From Chromatiales bacterium (GTDB taxonomy: Bacteria; Pseudomonadota; Gammaproteobacteria; SZUA-152): a DNA stretch of 5,354 nt. The translations under genes were made by a program, and so were the position numbers. Below the pieces are notes generated by a model, which made no database searches, was not told the origin of the DNA, and worked only from the letters and a program-made list of their open reading frames with translations. The first letter of the stretch is position 1. The number at the start of each line of letters is the position of its first letter. Shown in pieces: positions 1-5,093 of this stretch. Location: the NCBI GenBank assembly GCA_026999335.1, contig JALTPW010000194.1, forward strand, positions 1 to 5,354. The letters are read 5' to 3'.

Positions 1-37
1 CAATAATTTTTTCGATTTCCCAGGGCAAATTTTTCAT
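1..37 (-). CDS. Start of an unidentified leftward gene (5' end only)
   Basis: An ATG at 37-35 on the minus strand opens a frame reading MKNLPWEIEKII before it leaves the window. An AGGAG Shine-Dalgarno match lies 7 bases upstream (45-49), which is the main reason for calling it. Twelve residues are too few to assign a family. It points the same way as the recombinase operon, but about 700 bp of hairpin-rich DNA separates them, so it is probably a separate unit or is read through that region. No good -10 box was found just upstream, although a TTGACA lies on the minus strand at 98-93. It could be a host gene, a passenger gene of the element, or spurious. Confidence 0.5.
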   Translation of the reverse strand, partial: MKNLPWEIEKII

Positions 38-44
38 AGGGTTT

Positions 45-49
45 CTCCT
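45..49 (-). promoter_or_regulatory. Ribosome binding site of the left-edge gene
   Basis: AGGAG on the minus strand, 7 bases before the ATG at 37. This spacing and sequence are what support a real start for the truncated left-edge gene. Confidence 0.55.
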
Positions 50-93
50 GTTGTGATTGATTGCCCTTTCTCCCCAGCATCGCGCGCAGGGCT

Positions 94-138
94 GTCAAGG
101 GCGGCGCGTCTTTTTGCGCCGTGCATTTCACCCTTGAC
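94..138. repeat. Two-step hairpin A, T-rich loop GTCTTTTT
   Basis: Outer arms GTCAAGGG (94-101) and CCCTTGAC (131-138) are perfect. Inner arms CGGCGC (102-107) and GCGCCG (116-121) are perfect and enclose loop GTCTTTTT (108-115). The left arms abut, while the right side carries a 9-base bulge (122-130). The one-sided bulge resembles that of the large hairpin at 378-449. Its core GCGCGTCTTTTTGCGC recurs at 251-266. Confidence 0.75.
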
Positions 139-150
139 TGACCGAGCACG

Positions 151-179
151 GTGCTACCCTCTGAAGGGCAAGCAAGCAC
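151..179. repeat. Small two-step hairpin with one-sided bulge
   Basis: GTGCT (151-155) pairs with AGCAC (175-179). Inside, CCCT (157-160) pairs with AGGG (165-168) around CTGA. The right side has a 6-base bulge and the left a single base. GTGCT can instead pair with AGCAC at 145-149. The stems are short, so this is weaker than its neighbours. Confidence 0.45.
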
Positions 180-222
180 AACACTGTCTATCGAAGCCAC
201 GGACTGTTTTTGTTTTTAGGGG

Positions 223-238
223 GCTGGCTTGGGCCAGC
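223..238. repeat. Perfect short hairpin, TTGG loop
   Basis: GCTGGC (223-228) and GCCAGC (233-238) form six perfect pairs around TTGG. It lacks the T-rich loop of the main hairpin set. Confidence 0.6.
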
Positions 239-249
239 GGGACGGAAGA

Positions 250-267
250 CGCGCGTCTTTTTGCGCG
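250..267. repeat. Hairpin B, T-rich loop GTCTTTTT
   Basis: CGCGC (250-254) pairs with GCGCG (263-267) around GTCTTTTT (255-262). The core at 251-266 is identical over 16 bases to hairpin A (104-119). It also overlaps a 10-bp palindrome, GACGCGCGTC, at 248-257. Confidence 0.7.
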
Positions 268-278
268 GCTGGAGCCGC
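265..278. repeat. Short hairpin GCGGC/GCCGC
   Basis: Five perfect pairs (265-269 with 274-278) around TGGA. It overlaps the right arm of hairpin B, so the two structures would be alternatives. Confidence 0.5.
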
Positions 279-320
279 TGGGCCGAGACAGCAGGCGGGC
301 GGGCATAGGATAAAAAGCCC

Positions 321-343
321 TGTGCTGCGCTTTTTGCAGCACA
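321..343. repeat. Hairpin C, T-rich loop GCTTTTT
   Basis: TGTGCTGC (321-328) and GCAGCACA (336-343) form eight perfect pairs around GCTTTTT (329-335). The loop is also complementary to AAAAAGC at 312-318, just outside the stem, so an alternative fold is possible. Confidence 0.8.
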
Positions 344-348
344 CCTTA

Positions 349-367
349 CAGCGCGTCGTTTGCGCTG
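349..367. repeat. Hairpin D, loop GTCGTTT
   Basis: CAGCGC (349-354) and GCGCTG (362-367) pair perfectly around a 7-base loop, GTCGTTT, a variant of the T-rich loop seen in its neighbours. Confidence 0.65.
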
Positions 368-377
368 CGCGGCCATT

Positions 378-449
378 TAACATAGCGCTGATTATGCGGC
401 GCAGCGGACAGTTTGCTTTTTAAACTGCGCATAATCCCGCGTTATGTTA
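378..449. repeat. Large imperfect hairpin E with 10-base bulge, loop GCTTTTT
   Basis: Three stacked stems are visible. Outer: TAACATAGCGC (378-388) with GCGTTATGTTA (439-449), all paired with one G-T wobble. Middle: GATTATGCG (390-398) with CGCATAATC (428-436), perfect. Inner: CAGTTT (409-414) with AAACTG (422-427), perfect, around GCTTTTT (415-421). A 1x2 internal loop separates outer and middle stems, and ten unpaired bases (399-408) bulge on the left only. The bulge is complementary to 363-370 upstream. Size and unpaired bases on one side recall folded integron attC sites. The left end ATTTAAC fits RYYYAAC, but the right end GTTACTT does not fit GTTRRRY. Confidence 0.8.
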
Positions 450-464
450 CTTGGCCGCCTAAAG

Positions 465-478
465 CCCCCTTGAGGGGG
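465..478. repeat. CCCCC/GGGGG hairpin followed by a second G-tract
   Basis: CCCCC (465-469) pairs with GGGGG (474-478) around TTGA. A further run of six G follows at 481-486. Two G-tracts are too few to claim a quadruplex within one strand. Confidence 0.6.
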
Positions 479-495
479 ATGGGGGGTGATCCTGG

Positions 496-534
496 CAGTG
501 ACAGTAAAGCCGTTTTTTGGCTTTTCTGTTGCTG
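496..534. repeat. Hairpin G, loop GTTTTTT
   Basis: AAAGCC (506-511) pairs with GGCTTT (519-524) around GTTTTTT (512-518). After a T-T mismatch the stem continues with CAGTGACAG (496-504) against CTGTTGCTG (526-534), including two G-T pairs. Sixteen base-pair positions have a single mismatch. Confidence 0.75.
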
Positions 535-550
535 ACAGATAAACAGTCTT

Positions 551-581
551 GTAACACTTGCTGCTTTTTAGCATGTGTTAC
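551..581. repeat. Hairpin H, loop GCTTTTT
   Basis: GTAACACTTGCT (551-562) pairs with AGCATGTGTTAC (570-581), 11 of 12 positions, around GCTTTTT (563-569). The loop is identical to those of hairpins C and E although the stems are unrelated. A further AGTC/GACT pairing (545-548 with 585-588) may extend it. Confidence 0.8.
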
Positions 582-650
582 TCCGACTCTGTTCCACCGT
601 CCTTAAACGAAGCCACCACACTGTCAGGCTACCACTGCACTAGCCCGGCG

Positions 651-704
651 CGGCGCTTGCCTGGCTGGAGGCGGTTTGGTTACCGGAAGACATTGCAAGC
701 GCCG
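651..704. repeat. Long-loop inverted repeat I
   Basis: CGGCGCTTGC (651-660) and GCAAGCGCCG (695-704) are perfect ten-base arms separated by 34 bases. Within the interval CGGT (672-675) can pair with ACCG (682-685). It is the hairpin nearest the recombinase stop codon and lacks the T-rich loop. It could weakly act in 3'-end formation of the recombinase mRNA, but no T-run follows on the minus strand. Confidence 0.6.
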
Positions 705-751
705 TGACGGGCGGTCCGATGGATCATGTGTCCGACTGCTTGCGGCCTGTA

Positions 752-1846
752 TCACTCCACCGTCTCCGGGTCATCCTCAGATTCAGCCGCTAAAGCAGAT
801 AACAACTCGTCGGCCTGTTCCTCGTTCTCTTCTTTTTCTGACTCATCGTCCTGCCTATCCTTTGCTTTCTCCAGTCTGGCCCCTGGATGCGTGGCGCTGT
901 GGATCTCTTTGAGTTGTCGGATACTCACCTGCGTGTAAATCTGTGTCGTGCTCACGTCCGCATGACCGAGCATTTCTTGTATAAAGCGAATGTCCGCGCC
1001 GTGTTCCAGCATCAGCGTGGCCATCGTGTGGCGGAACAGATGACAGGCACCGGTCTTGCCGATCTCTGATGCTTGCACGTAGTTTCTAACCAGTTGCGTT
1101 AATCGGTTCGGGGTAAAGGCTTCGCTCAGGTTGGTCAGGTATAAAACGCCTTCATCGATGCCGGTCACCAGCTCCGGACGGACTTCGATCAGGTATTTGT
1201 CGATCCAGGCTAACGCCCGGTCACCGATGGGGATCATCCGATCTTTCTTGCCCTTGCCCTGCCGGATCATCACTGTCCCGCGGTCAACGTCGATGTCATA
1301 CAGCTTGAGTCCGATTAACTCCATGCGTCTCATGCCAGTTGAGTAGAGCGTTTCGAGGATGGCTCGATCGCGGATGCCCAACGAGCCATTCATGTCCGTC
1401 TGGTTCAGTACCGTCTCGACTTCGGGCTGGCTCAGTACATGCTTGGGCAGGCGTTTTTCCAGCCGTGGTAGATCAAGTTCACTGGCCGGGTTGTAGAGGA
1501 TATGGTTCTGCCTTGTCAGCCATTTGAACCAGGCGCGTATCGGCACCAGATGGGTATGCTGGCTACGGAAGCTCAGGGGTTCACCGTCTTTCTTGCGGTG
1601 CAGATACAAGTGGCGCTGATAGCGTTCCAGGATCGGTTTGGTGATTTCATTCGGGCGTTTCAGGCTGCGCTCGTCACACCAGACGATAAACACGCCGAGG
1701 TAATGGTCACGGCCTTTGATGGTGGCTTTGCTGTAGTTCTGGATGTGTAGCCAGTCGAGGTAGCGGTTCAGATAAGCCACCATCCCGTCCGGGTCGCTGG
1801 GATCACCGATGATAGGCTTGGGGAGTATTGCACCTTTCCTCGGCAT
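752..1846 (-). CDS. XerC/D-like tyrosine recombinase (integrase)
   Basis: This 364-residue protein should cut and rejoin DNA through a covalent phosphotyrosine intermediate, promoting integration, excision or resolution of an element. Residues about 17-117 resemble the SAM-like core-binding domain. The catalytic domain follows with all expected residues: R173 (in TGMRRMEL), K198 (GKGKKDR), H269 and R272 (HLFRH), H295 (LGHADVSTT) and nucleophile Y304 (QIYT). The usual Xer-type core is about 300 residues; here there is a tail after about 325 in which roughly half of the last 35 residues are Asp or Glu, which is unusual for a DNA-binding protein. The ATG lies two bases after the primase stop codon with AAGGG (1856-1860) nine bases ahead, inside the primase 3' end, so translation is probably coupled. 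It lacks the extra helix insertion of integron IntI enzymes as far as can be judged by eye. The DNA target is unknown; the hairpin region just downstream is a candidate. Confidence 0.95.
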   Translation of the reverse strand: MPRKGAILPKPIIGDPSDPDGMVAYLNRYLDWLHIQNYSKATIKGRDHYLGVFIVWCDERSLKRPNEITKPILERYQRHLYLHRKKDGEPLSFRSQHTHLVPIRAWFKWLTRQNHILYNPASELDLPRLEKRLPKHVLSQPEVETVLNQTDMNGSLGIRDRAILETLYSTGMRRMELIGLKLYDIDVDRGTVMIRQGKGKKDRMIPIGDRALAWIDKYLIEVRPELVTGIDEGVLYLTNLSEAFTPNRLTQLVRNYVQASEIGKTGACHLFRHTMATLMLEHGADIRFIQEMLGHADVSTTQIYTQVSIRQLKEIHSATHPGARLEKAKDRQDDESEKEENEEQADELLSALAAESEDDPETVE

Positions 1847-1848
1847 GG

Positions 1849-4800
1849 CTAAACACCCTTGGCAGCTAAAGCGGGTGCGGTCTGCGGCTCGTTATGGCTA
1901 CGATACGACGTACTATTGTTTTTGGCCTTAAACGTGCGTTTTTCCGGTTTTTTTGTGCTTTTCTCTAAATGCCCTGCCGTGACTGGCTTTGCGGCGTTTT
2001 TGCCGGTGCTACCTGGGGGCAACTTGGCCGCTACTTGGGGGCGACTTGACGGCTCCTTGTTTTGATTTAGGGGCTTCTTTTGTTCGTCGTAACTCAAGGT
2101 TTCCATGTCGGCCAGCCCCAGCAGGAAGGATTCGCCATCTTCCCCTTCACCCTGGTACAGCAACTCATAGACAAAGCTCTGCCCACGTCCGCCCCGATGG
2201 ATCAACACGTATTCCATATCCTGCAAGCGGCTCATGTGCTTCTTGATCTGGAAGTCTGTCCAGCCGACATAGGCACGGACATCACGGCGAGTAAAACGGT
2301 AGTCCTTCTGTTCCATTTGCTGGGTCTGGCATTGCTCTGTGCTCATCTGGTAAATCCGATTGAGTAAACGCCGCGTCTGCGGCGGCAGCTCGTCCAGTGT
2401 CCGGCCCAGCACCTCATGGGCTAATCGGTTTGCCGTCTCAATGTCGGTAAGCGTAGCTTCGATGTATTCGATACGCTGGCCGTTATGATTCACCGTTTTG
2501 ATTTCGCGTTGGTACTGGTGCAGCAAGGCAATAGTTCGGATCAACGTCAGATATTTAAGGTGGTCGCGGCGGGTTCTGGTTTTGTCATCAATGAAGCTGA
2601 GTTTTTCCGCGTAAGGATTAGCGACTAAAAGCGGCTTGATGAGTCGTTGGGCATTGCGATGGATGTGCAGGATGTGTTTTTTGTCTTCGGCAGCAAGCAG
2701 ACCTTCCAGCGTTTGTTGCTGGCGCTGCATGACATGGATCGCCTGAGTCTGATCTCTACTCTCATTTACAGATAACACCAGGCAACGGTTCATCAACTCT
2801 TCGTCGATGTCGATGGCCGTGGTGGTCAGGAACAACATCACCGGGCCTTCTACCCGGTATTCCTTCGTTACCATGTCACCGGTCGTGTCATCCTTACCCG
2901 TACTGGCGATGGTGATCACGCCTTCACTCTGCAACAACTTCAAGGCATAGCTGGCTTGTTCCGCGCCTTCTTCTTCGGCAATCGCCAGTATCTTGTGTTT
3001 AAGATTCGTCTCGCCCATGTAGAACAGGCTCTGCCCGGTCATGGCCGAATATTGCACCCGTTCCTCGATGGGCATCAGTGCCAGTACGGCATCCATCAGG
3101 GTGGATTTACCGGCGGCACTGGTGGACTGGATCATTACCGCCAAGGGTTTATCCAGCTTGCGGCTCACGCAAGCGAGATAACCGATGAGCGTATTGGTGG
3201 CTTCGCCCACCACACCGCAACGCTCGAAGTCGGCCAGGATGCGGTTCATCAAGTCAGGACTTTTGAGCAGTTCCAGGGCGGCGGTTTGTTCGGATTCTGT
3301 GAGACTGACTTCCTGCTTTTCTGGCTCCAGTGTTTTCTTGATTTGTTGTTCCTGCAGGGCTTCGCATTTCAACAACACCTTGCCCAGGTCGCGTTTGAGG
3401 ATGTCGTCTTTCAAACCCAGTTCGATACTGGCCGCTTTGATATACGCCGCTCTTTGTTTGGCGTTGTAGAGTTCCAGTGCATCCACATGGAAGGCTTCGT
3501 TTCGGCGAACCAGCACATTCACTTTCAACACCTCGAAGCTGAGATTCTTTTGCAAGCCACGGATGCGGTATTGCCGATCACCGAAGATCATGTTGATTTC
3601 GTGCTCGGTGATTTCGGCCTTAATGTCGTCGGCGGGTTTGGGTTGTGGACTGGCCTTTGTTGGCTCCGGGATGTTTTCTTTTTTCACCGCTCCTGTGCTT
3701 CCTGCACTCGCGGCATTAGTACATCCCTGTACGTCAGCAGCTAAAGGGGTGGATGATTCCGGCTCAGTAGATGGTTCAGGAACGGTGAGTATCTCACCCG
3801 TTTCAGTATCAATGATTTCATCACTGGCGAAGCCAGTGATGATACTCGGTGCATCACCTTTCCCCATCCACTCAGCAGAACGCAAGACAACACCAAGGCT
3901 CTTGGCGGCAGGTGTAACCTGCAACGCATATTCATTGGCATCCATGCCTTTAGGGAACAAAACGCGGAAGCAGTCAATACCTTCTTTGGTCAGTTTTTTT
4001 GCCAACTTCTCAGCAGCAGTATTTCCGGCTTCATCCCGATCATAGGCAATCAGCACACGCTGGATTGCATGGCGTTTGAACGCGGCCAGGTGATCGTCCG
4101 TAAAGCCGGATGTACCATAGCTGGCGGTGACATTTCGGTAACCGGCTGCCCAGAAGGTCAAGGCGTCGATCAGCGATTCACACAGGATGATTTCATCCGA
4201 TGCCTGCAAGGCCACTTCGTTAAACACGCCAGCATGAGGGCCGGGAAGGTAAAGATGCTGCGGCGTGCCTTTGCGTAACTTGGCACCCAGCAGCTTGCGA
4301 CCATAAACCTCCGTGATAATGCCTTCGGGACTCATGATCGGGATCACCAGCGAACCGCTAAAGTGTTCATGACCGGATTCTCTCAGGATGCCAATTTGCT
4401 GCAACTGGCCGCGTACTTCTGCCCCGGCCTTGCGGTTCTTTTCCGGCAGGCGATAACCCAAGGTGCGGTTGGCGTAGCCCAACCGGAAGCGGTCGATCAG
4501 CTCGGGGTGATCCAGGCCCCGACTTTTCAGATAGTCCAGCGCATCAACGCTTTGTTTCAGGGTGTCGTGGTAGTAATTGATGACGATGGCGAGTTGTTTT
4601 TGATTATCAGGATTGGCCGCTAAAGAGGCGGGATGCTTGGCCGTGGTGTTGCGTTTCACCGGGGCCGCCGGAACCGATAAGGCGGCATCGCCTTCTTTCA
4701 GCAACTCGACCGCATGGCGGAAGCTCACGCCCTGGCGCTTCATCACCCACTGGATCACGTCCCCACCTTCGGAGCAGGCTCCCAGGCAGTGCCACAGGTT

Positions 4801-4968
4801 TTTGTCGGGGCTGATCACCAGTGACGGCTCCTTATCGTCGTGGAACGGGCACAGGCCGAGATAGTCCTTGCCGTGTTTTTTCAGTCCGATGCCGGAGGAT
4901 TCGACCAAGCGCACCAAGGCCACTTCGCGTTTCAGGCGGTCAAGTTCATTGTTGGGTATACGTGCCAT
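1849..4968 (-). CDS. DnaG-type primase fused to a P-loop ATPase (putative primase-helicase)
   Basis: The product (1039 residues from the ATG at 4968) should make RNA primers and probably unwind DNA for element replication. Numbering from this ATG: a CHC2 zinc finger with C40, H43, C61 and C65 (note C-x3-C where DnaG has C-x2-C); a Toprim_N-like part with YLKSRGL near 146-152; a Toprim core with E264 and the D310-x-D312 pair; a Pro/Ser/Thr/Glu-rich linker near 396-449; a P-loop module with degenerate Walker A SAAGKST (K621), acidic Walker B (EEE 665-667), sensor-like TTT 715-717 and Arg728; a winged-helix-like stretch near 890-937; and a Lys/Arg-rich tail from about 962. The ATPase looks AAA+/SF3-like, not the RecA-type fold of phage T7 gp4. 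The ATG is preferred over a TTG nine codons upstream because GGAG sits ten bases before it. It heads the operon with the recombinase. An 11-bp repeat and three palindromes lie inside the gene. Confidence 0.92.
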   Translation of the reverse strand: MARIPNNELDRLKREVALVRLVESSGIGLKKHGKDYLGLCPFHDDKEPSLVISPDKNLWHCLGACSEGGDVIQWVMKRQGVSFRHAVELLKEGDAALSVPAAPVKRNTTAKHPASLAANPDNQKQLAIVINYYHDTLKQSVDALDYLKSRGLDHPELIDRFRLGYANRTLGYRLPEKNRKAGAEVRGQLQQIGILRESGHEHFSGSLVIPIMSPEGIITEVYGRKLLGAKLRKGTPQHLYLPGPHAGVFNEVALQASDEIILCESLIDALTFWAAGYRNVTASYGTSGFTDDHLAAFKRHAIQRVLIAYDRDEAGNTAAEKLAKKLTKEGIDCFRVLFPKGMDANEYALQVTPAAKSLGVVLRSAEWMGKGDAPSIITGFASDEIIDTETGEILTVPEPSTEPESSTPLAADVQGCTNAASAGSTGAVKKENIPEPTKASPQPKPADDIKAEITEHEINMIFGDRQYRIRGLQKNLSFEVLKVNVLVRRNEAFHVDALELYNAKQRAAYIKAASIELGLKDDILKRDLGKVLLKCEALQEQQIKKTLEPEKQEVSLTESEQTAALELLKSPDLMNRILADFERCGVVGEATNTLIGYLACVSRKLDKPLAVMIQSTSAAGKSTLMDAVLALMPIEERVQYSAMTGQSLFYMGETNLKHKILAIAEEEGAEQASYALKLLQSEGVITIASTGKDDTTGDMVTKEYRVEGPVMLFLTTTAIDIDEELMNRCLVLSVNESRDQTQAIHVMQRQQQTLEGLLAAEDKKHILHIHRNAQRLIKPLLVANPYAEKLSFIDDKTRTRRDHLKYLTLIRTIALLHQYQREIKTVNHNGQRIEYIEATLTDIETANRLAHEVLGRTLDELPPQTRRLLNRIYQMSTEQCQTQQMEQKDYRFTRRDVRAYVGWTDFQIKKHMSRLQDMEYVLIHRGGRGQSFVYELLYQGEGEDGESFLLGLADMETLSYDEQKKPLNQNKEPSSRPQVAAKLPPGSTGKNAAKPVTAGHLEKSTKKPEKRTFKAKNNSTSYRSHNEPQTAPALAAKGV
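2011..2054. repeat. Four imperfect 11-bp tandem repeats inside the primase gene
   Basis: Four adjacent units follow the pattern ACTTGGGGGCN: ACCTGGGGGCA, ACTTGGCCGCT, ACTTGGGGGCG and ACTTGACGGCT, with 1, 2, 0 and 2 differences. Eleven is not a multiple of three, so the encoded basic tail is not itself repetitive. The last unit contains ACTTGACGG, close to the half-site seen in the regulatory gap. Confidence 0.6.
3784..3798. repeat. Compact palindrome GGTGAG-TAT-CTCACC
   Basis: Six perfect pairs around three bases, within the part of the primase gene encoding the inter-domain linker. Confidence 0.55.
3818..3842. repeat. 25-bp palindrome with 3-base centre in the primase gene
   Basis: TCATCACTGGC (3818-3828) and GCCAGTGATGA (3832-3842) form eleven perfect pairs around GAA. 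It lies between the Toprim and ATPase coding parts. It could fold in the mRNA or be a protein-binding site; either is inference. Confidence 0.7.
3908..3922. repeat. Compact palindrome GCAGGT-GTA-ACCTGC
   Basis: Six perfect pairs around three bases, the third such compact palindrome within 140 bp of the primase gene. Confidence 0.5.
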
Positions 4969-4978
4969 ATCTGGGGTT

Positions 4979-4982
4979 CTCC
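4979..4982 (-). promoter_or_regulatory. Ribosome binding site that fixes the primase start
   Basis: GGAG on the minus strand, ten bases before the ATG at 4968. It lies downstream of the alternative TTG at 4995 and therefore supports the shorter protein. Confidence 0.75.
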
Positions 4983-4987
4983 AAAAT

Positions 4988-5010
4988 CCTGTCAAGATTT
5001 AAGTTGACTC
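4988..5010. promoter_or_regulatory. Second candidate operator (GTCAA-N8-TTGAC)
   Basis: GTCAA (4991-4995) and TTGAC (5004-5008) form perfect five-base arms. Each extends to a nine-base unit (4988-4996 on the minus strand and 5002-5010 on the plus strand) matching ACTTGACTG at 7 of 9 positions. The right half overlaps the -35 box of the rightward promoter. Confidence 0.4.
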
Positions 5011-5033
5011 TTATGGAGAGCTATTATTATACT
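5004..5033 (+). promoter_or_regulatory. Promoter of the XRE regulator gene
   Basis: TTGACT (5004-5009) and TATACT (5028-5033) each match the sigma70 consensus at five of six positions, with an 18-bp spacer. Transcription would begin near 5040, leaving a leader of about 53 bases to the ATG at 5094. Confidence 0.65.
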
Positions 5034-5052
5034 TAACTGGAGTATCAGTCAA
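5026..5052 (-). promoter_or_regulatory. Promoter of the primase-recombinase operon
   Basis: On the minus strand a perfect TATAAT (5031-5026) is preceded by TTGACT (5052-5047) with a short 15-bp spacer. Transcription would begin near 5019, about 50 bases before the ATG at 4968. Its -10 box shares four bases with that of the opposing promoter, so polymerase can occupy only one at a time. The short spacer suggests a weak or regulated promoter. Confidence 0.55.
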
Positions 5053-5054
5053 GT
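5031..5054. promoter_or_regulatory. Candidate operator of the XRE regulator
   Basis: ACTTAACTG (5031-5039) and CAGTCAAGT (5046-5054) form an inverted repeat with 8 of 9 positions matching and a 6-base centre. It covers the -35 of the leftward promoter and the -10 edge and start site of the rightward one, the position expected for a dimeric Cro/CI-type repressor. That the neighbouring regulator binds it is inferred. Confidence 0.6.
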
Positions 5055-5081
5055 CGTTTCTGGAACATGCCCATATACTTT

Positions 5082-5086
5082 GGAGG
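5082..5086 (+). promoter_or_regulatory. Ribosome binding site of the XRE regulator gene
   Basis: GGAGG, seven bases before the ATG at 5094; it favours this start over the internal ATG at codon 9. Confidence 0.85.
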
Positions 5087-5093
5087 TCATCAT

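Larger units (their letters stand above)
50..751. other. Gene-poor, hairpin-rich intergenic region
   Basis: This 0.7-kb stretch between the recombinase stop codon and the left-edge gene contains no reading frame with a recognisable domain; the short frames present (under 90 codons) follow the GC-rich hairpin arms. At least eleven inverted repeats are packed into 94-704. Seven of them share a T-rich loop starting with G. The stems differ from one another, so the shared loops are not simply the result of copying one hairpin, with the exception of one 16-bp repeat. No stem is followed by a T-run on the minus strand, so a conventional terminator for the recombinase operon is not evident. Candidate roles (inference) are a replication or single-strand initiation region, a recombination site array, or a structured RNA. 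Confidence 0.75.

Noticed and set aside
93..98. TTGACA on the minus strand as the -35 of the left-edge gene
   Set aside because: No acceptable -10 at 15-19 bp; the match is part of a hairpin arm (GTCAAGGG).
53..313. 86-codon plus-strand frame and other short frames in the hairpin region
   Set aside because: Arg/Ala-rich products that follow the GC-rich hairpins, no convincing ribosome binding site, no known domain.
378..460. Integron cassette array with a true attC site
   Set aside because: One end fails the GTTRRRY consensus, no second matching site was found, and the recombinase looks Xer-like.
496..581. Rho-independent terminators for the recombinase operon
   Set aside because: The T-runs lie in the loops on the plus strand; on the minus (transcribed) strand no stem is followed by a U-run.
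192..616. CGAAGCCAC direct repeat (192-200 and 608-616)
   Set aside because: A nine-base match within 700 bp is about what chance gives.
60..750. CRISPR array
   Set aside because: Repeats share only a short loop, with no constant repeat length or regular spacers, and no cas gene is present.
60..750. tRNA gene or tRNA fragment serving as an attachment site
   Set aside because: No T-loop (GTTCRANYC) with a neighbouring acceptor stem was found.
2956..3744. 262-codon frame on the plus strand
   Set aside because: It lies antisense to the primase gene, has no recognisable domain, and is best explained as a shadow of the conserved gene.
4969..4995. TTG at 4995 as the primase start (nine residues longer)
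   Set aside because: GGAG at 4979-4982 fits the ATG at 4968, and MARIPNNELDRLKRE matches the usual N-terminus of such proteins better.
4972..4995. TTGACA (minus 4995-4990) with a possible -10 near AGATAT
   Set aside because: The -10 would overlap the start codon and remove the ribosome binding site; AGATAT is a poor match.
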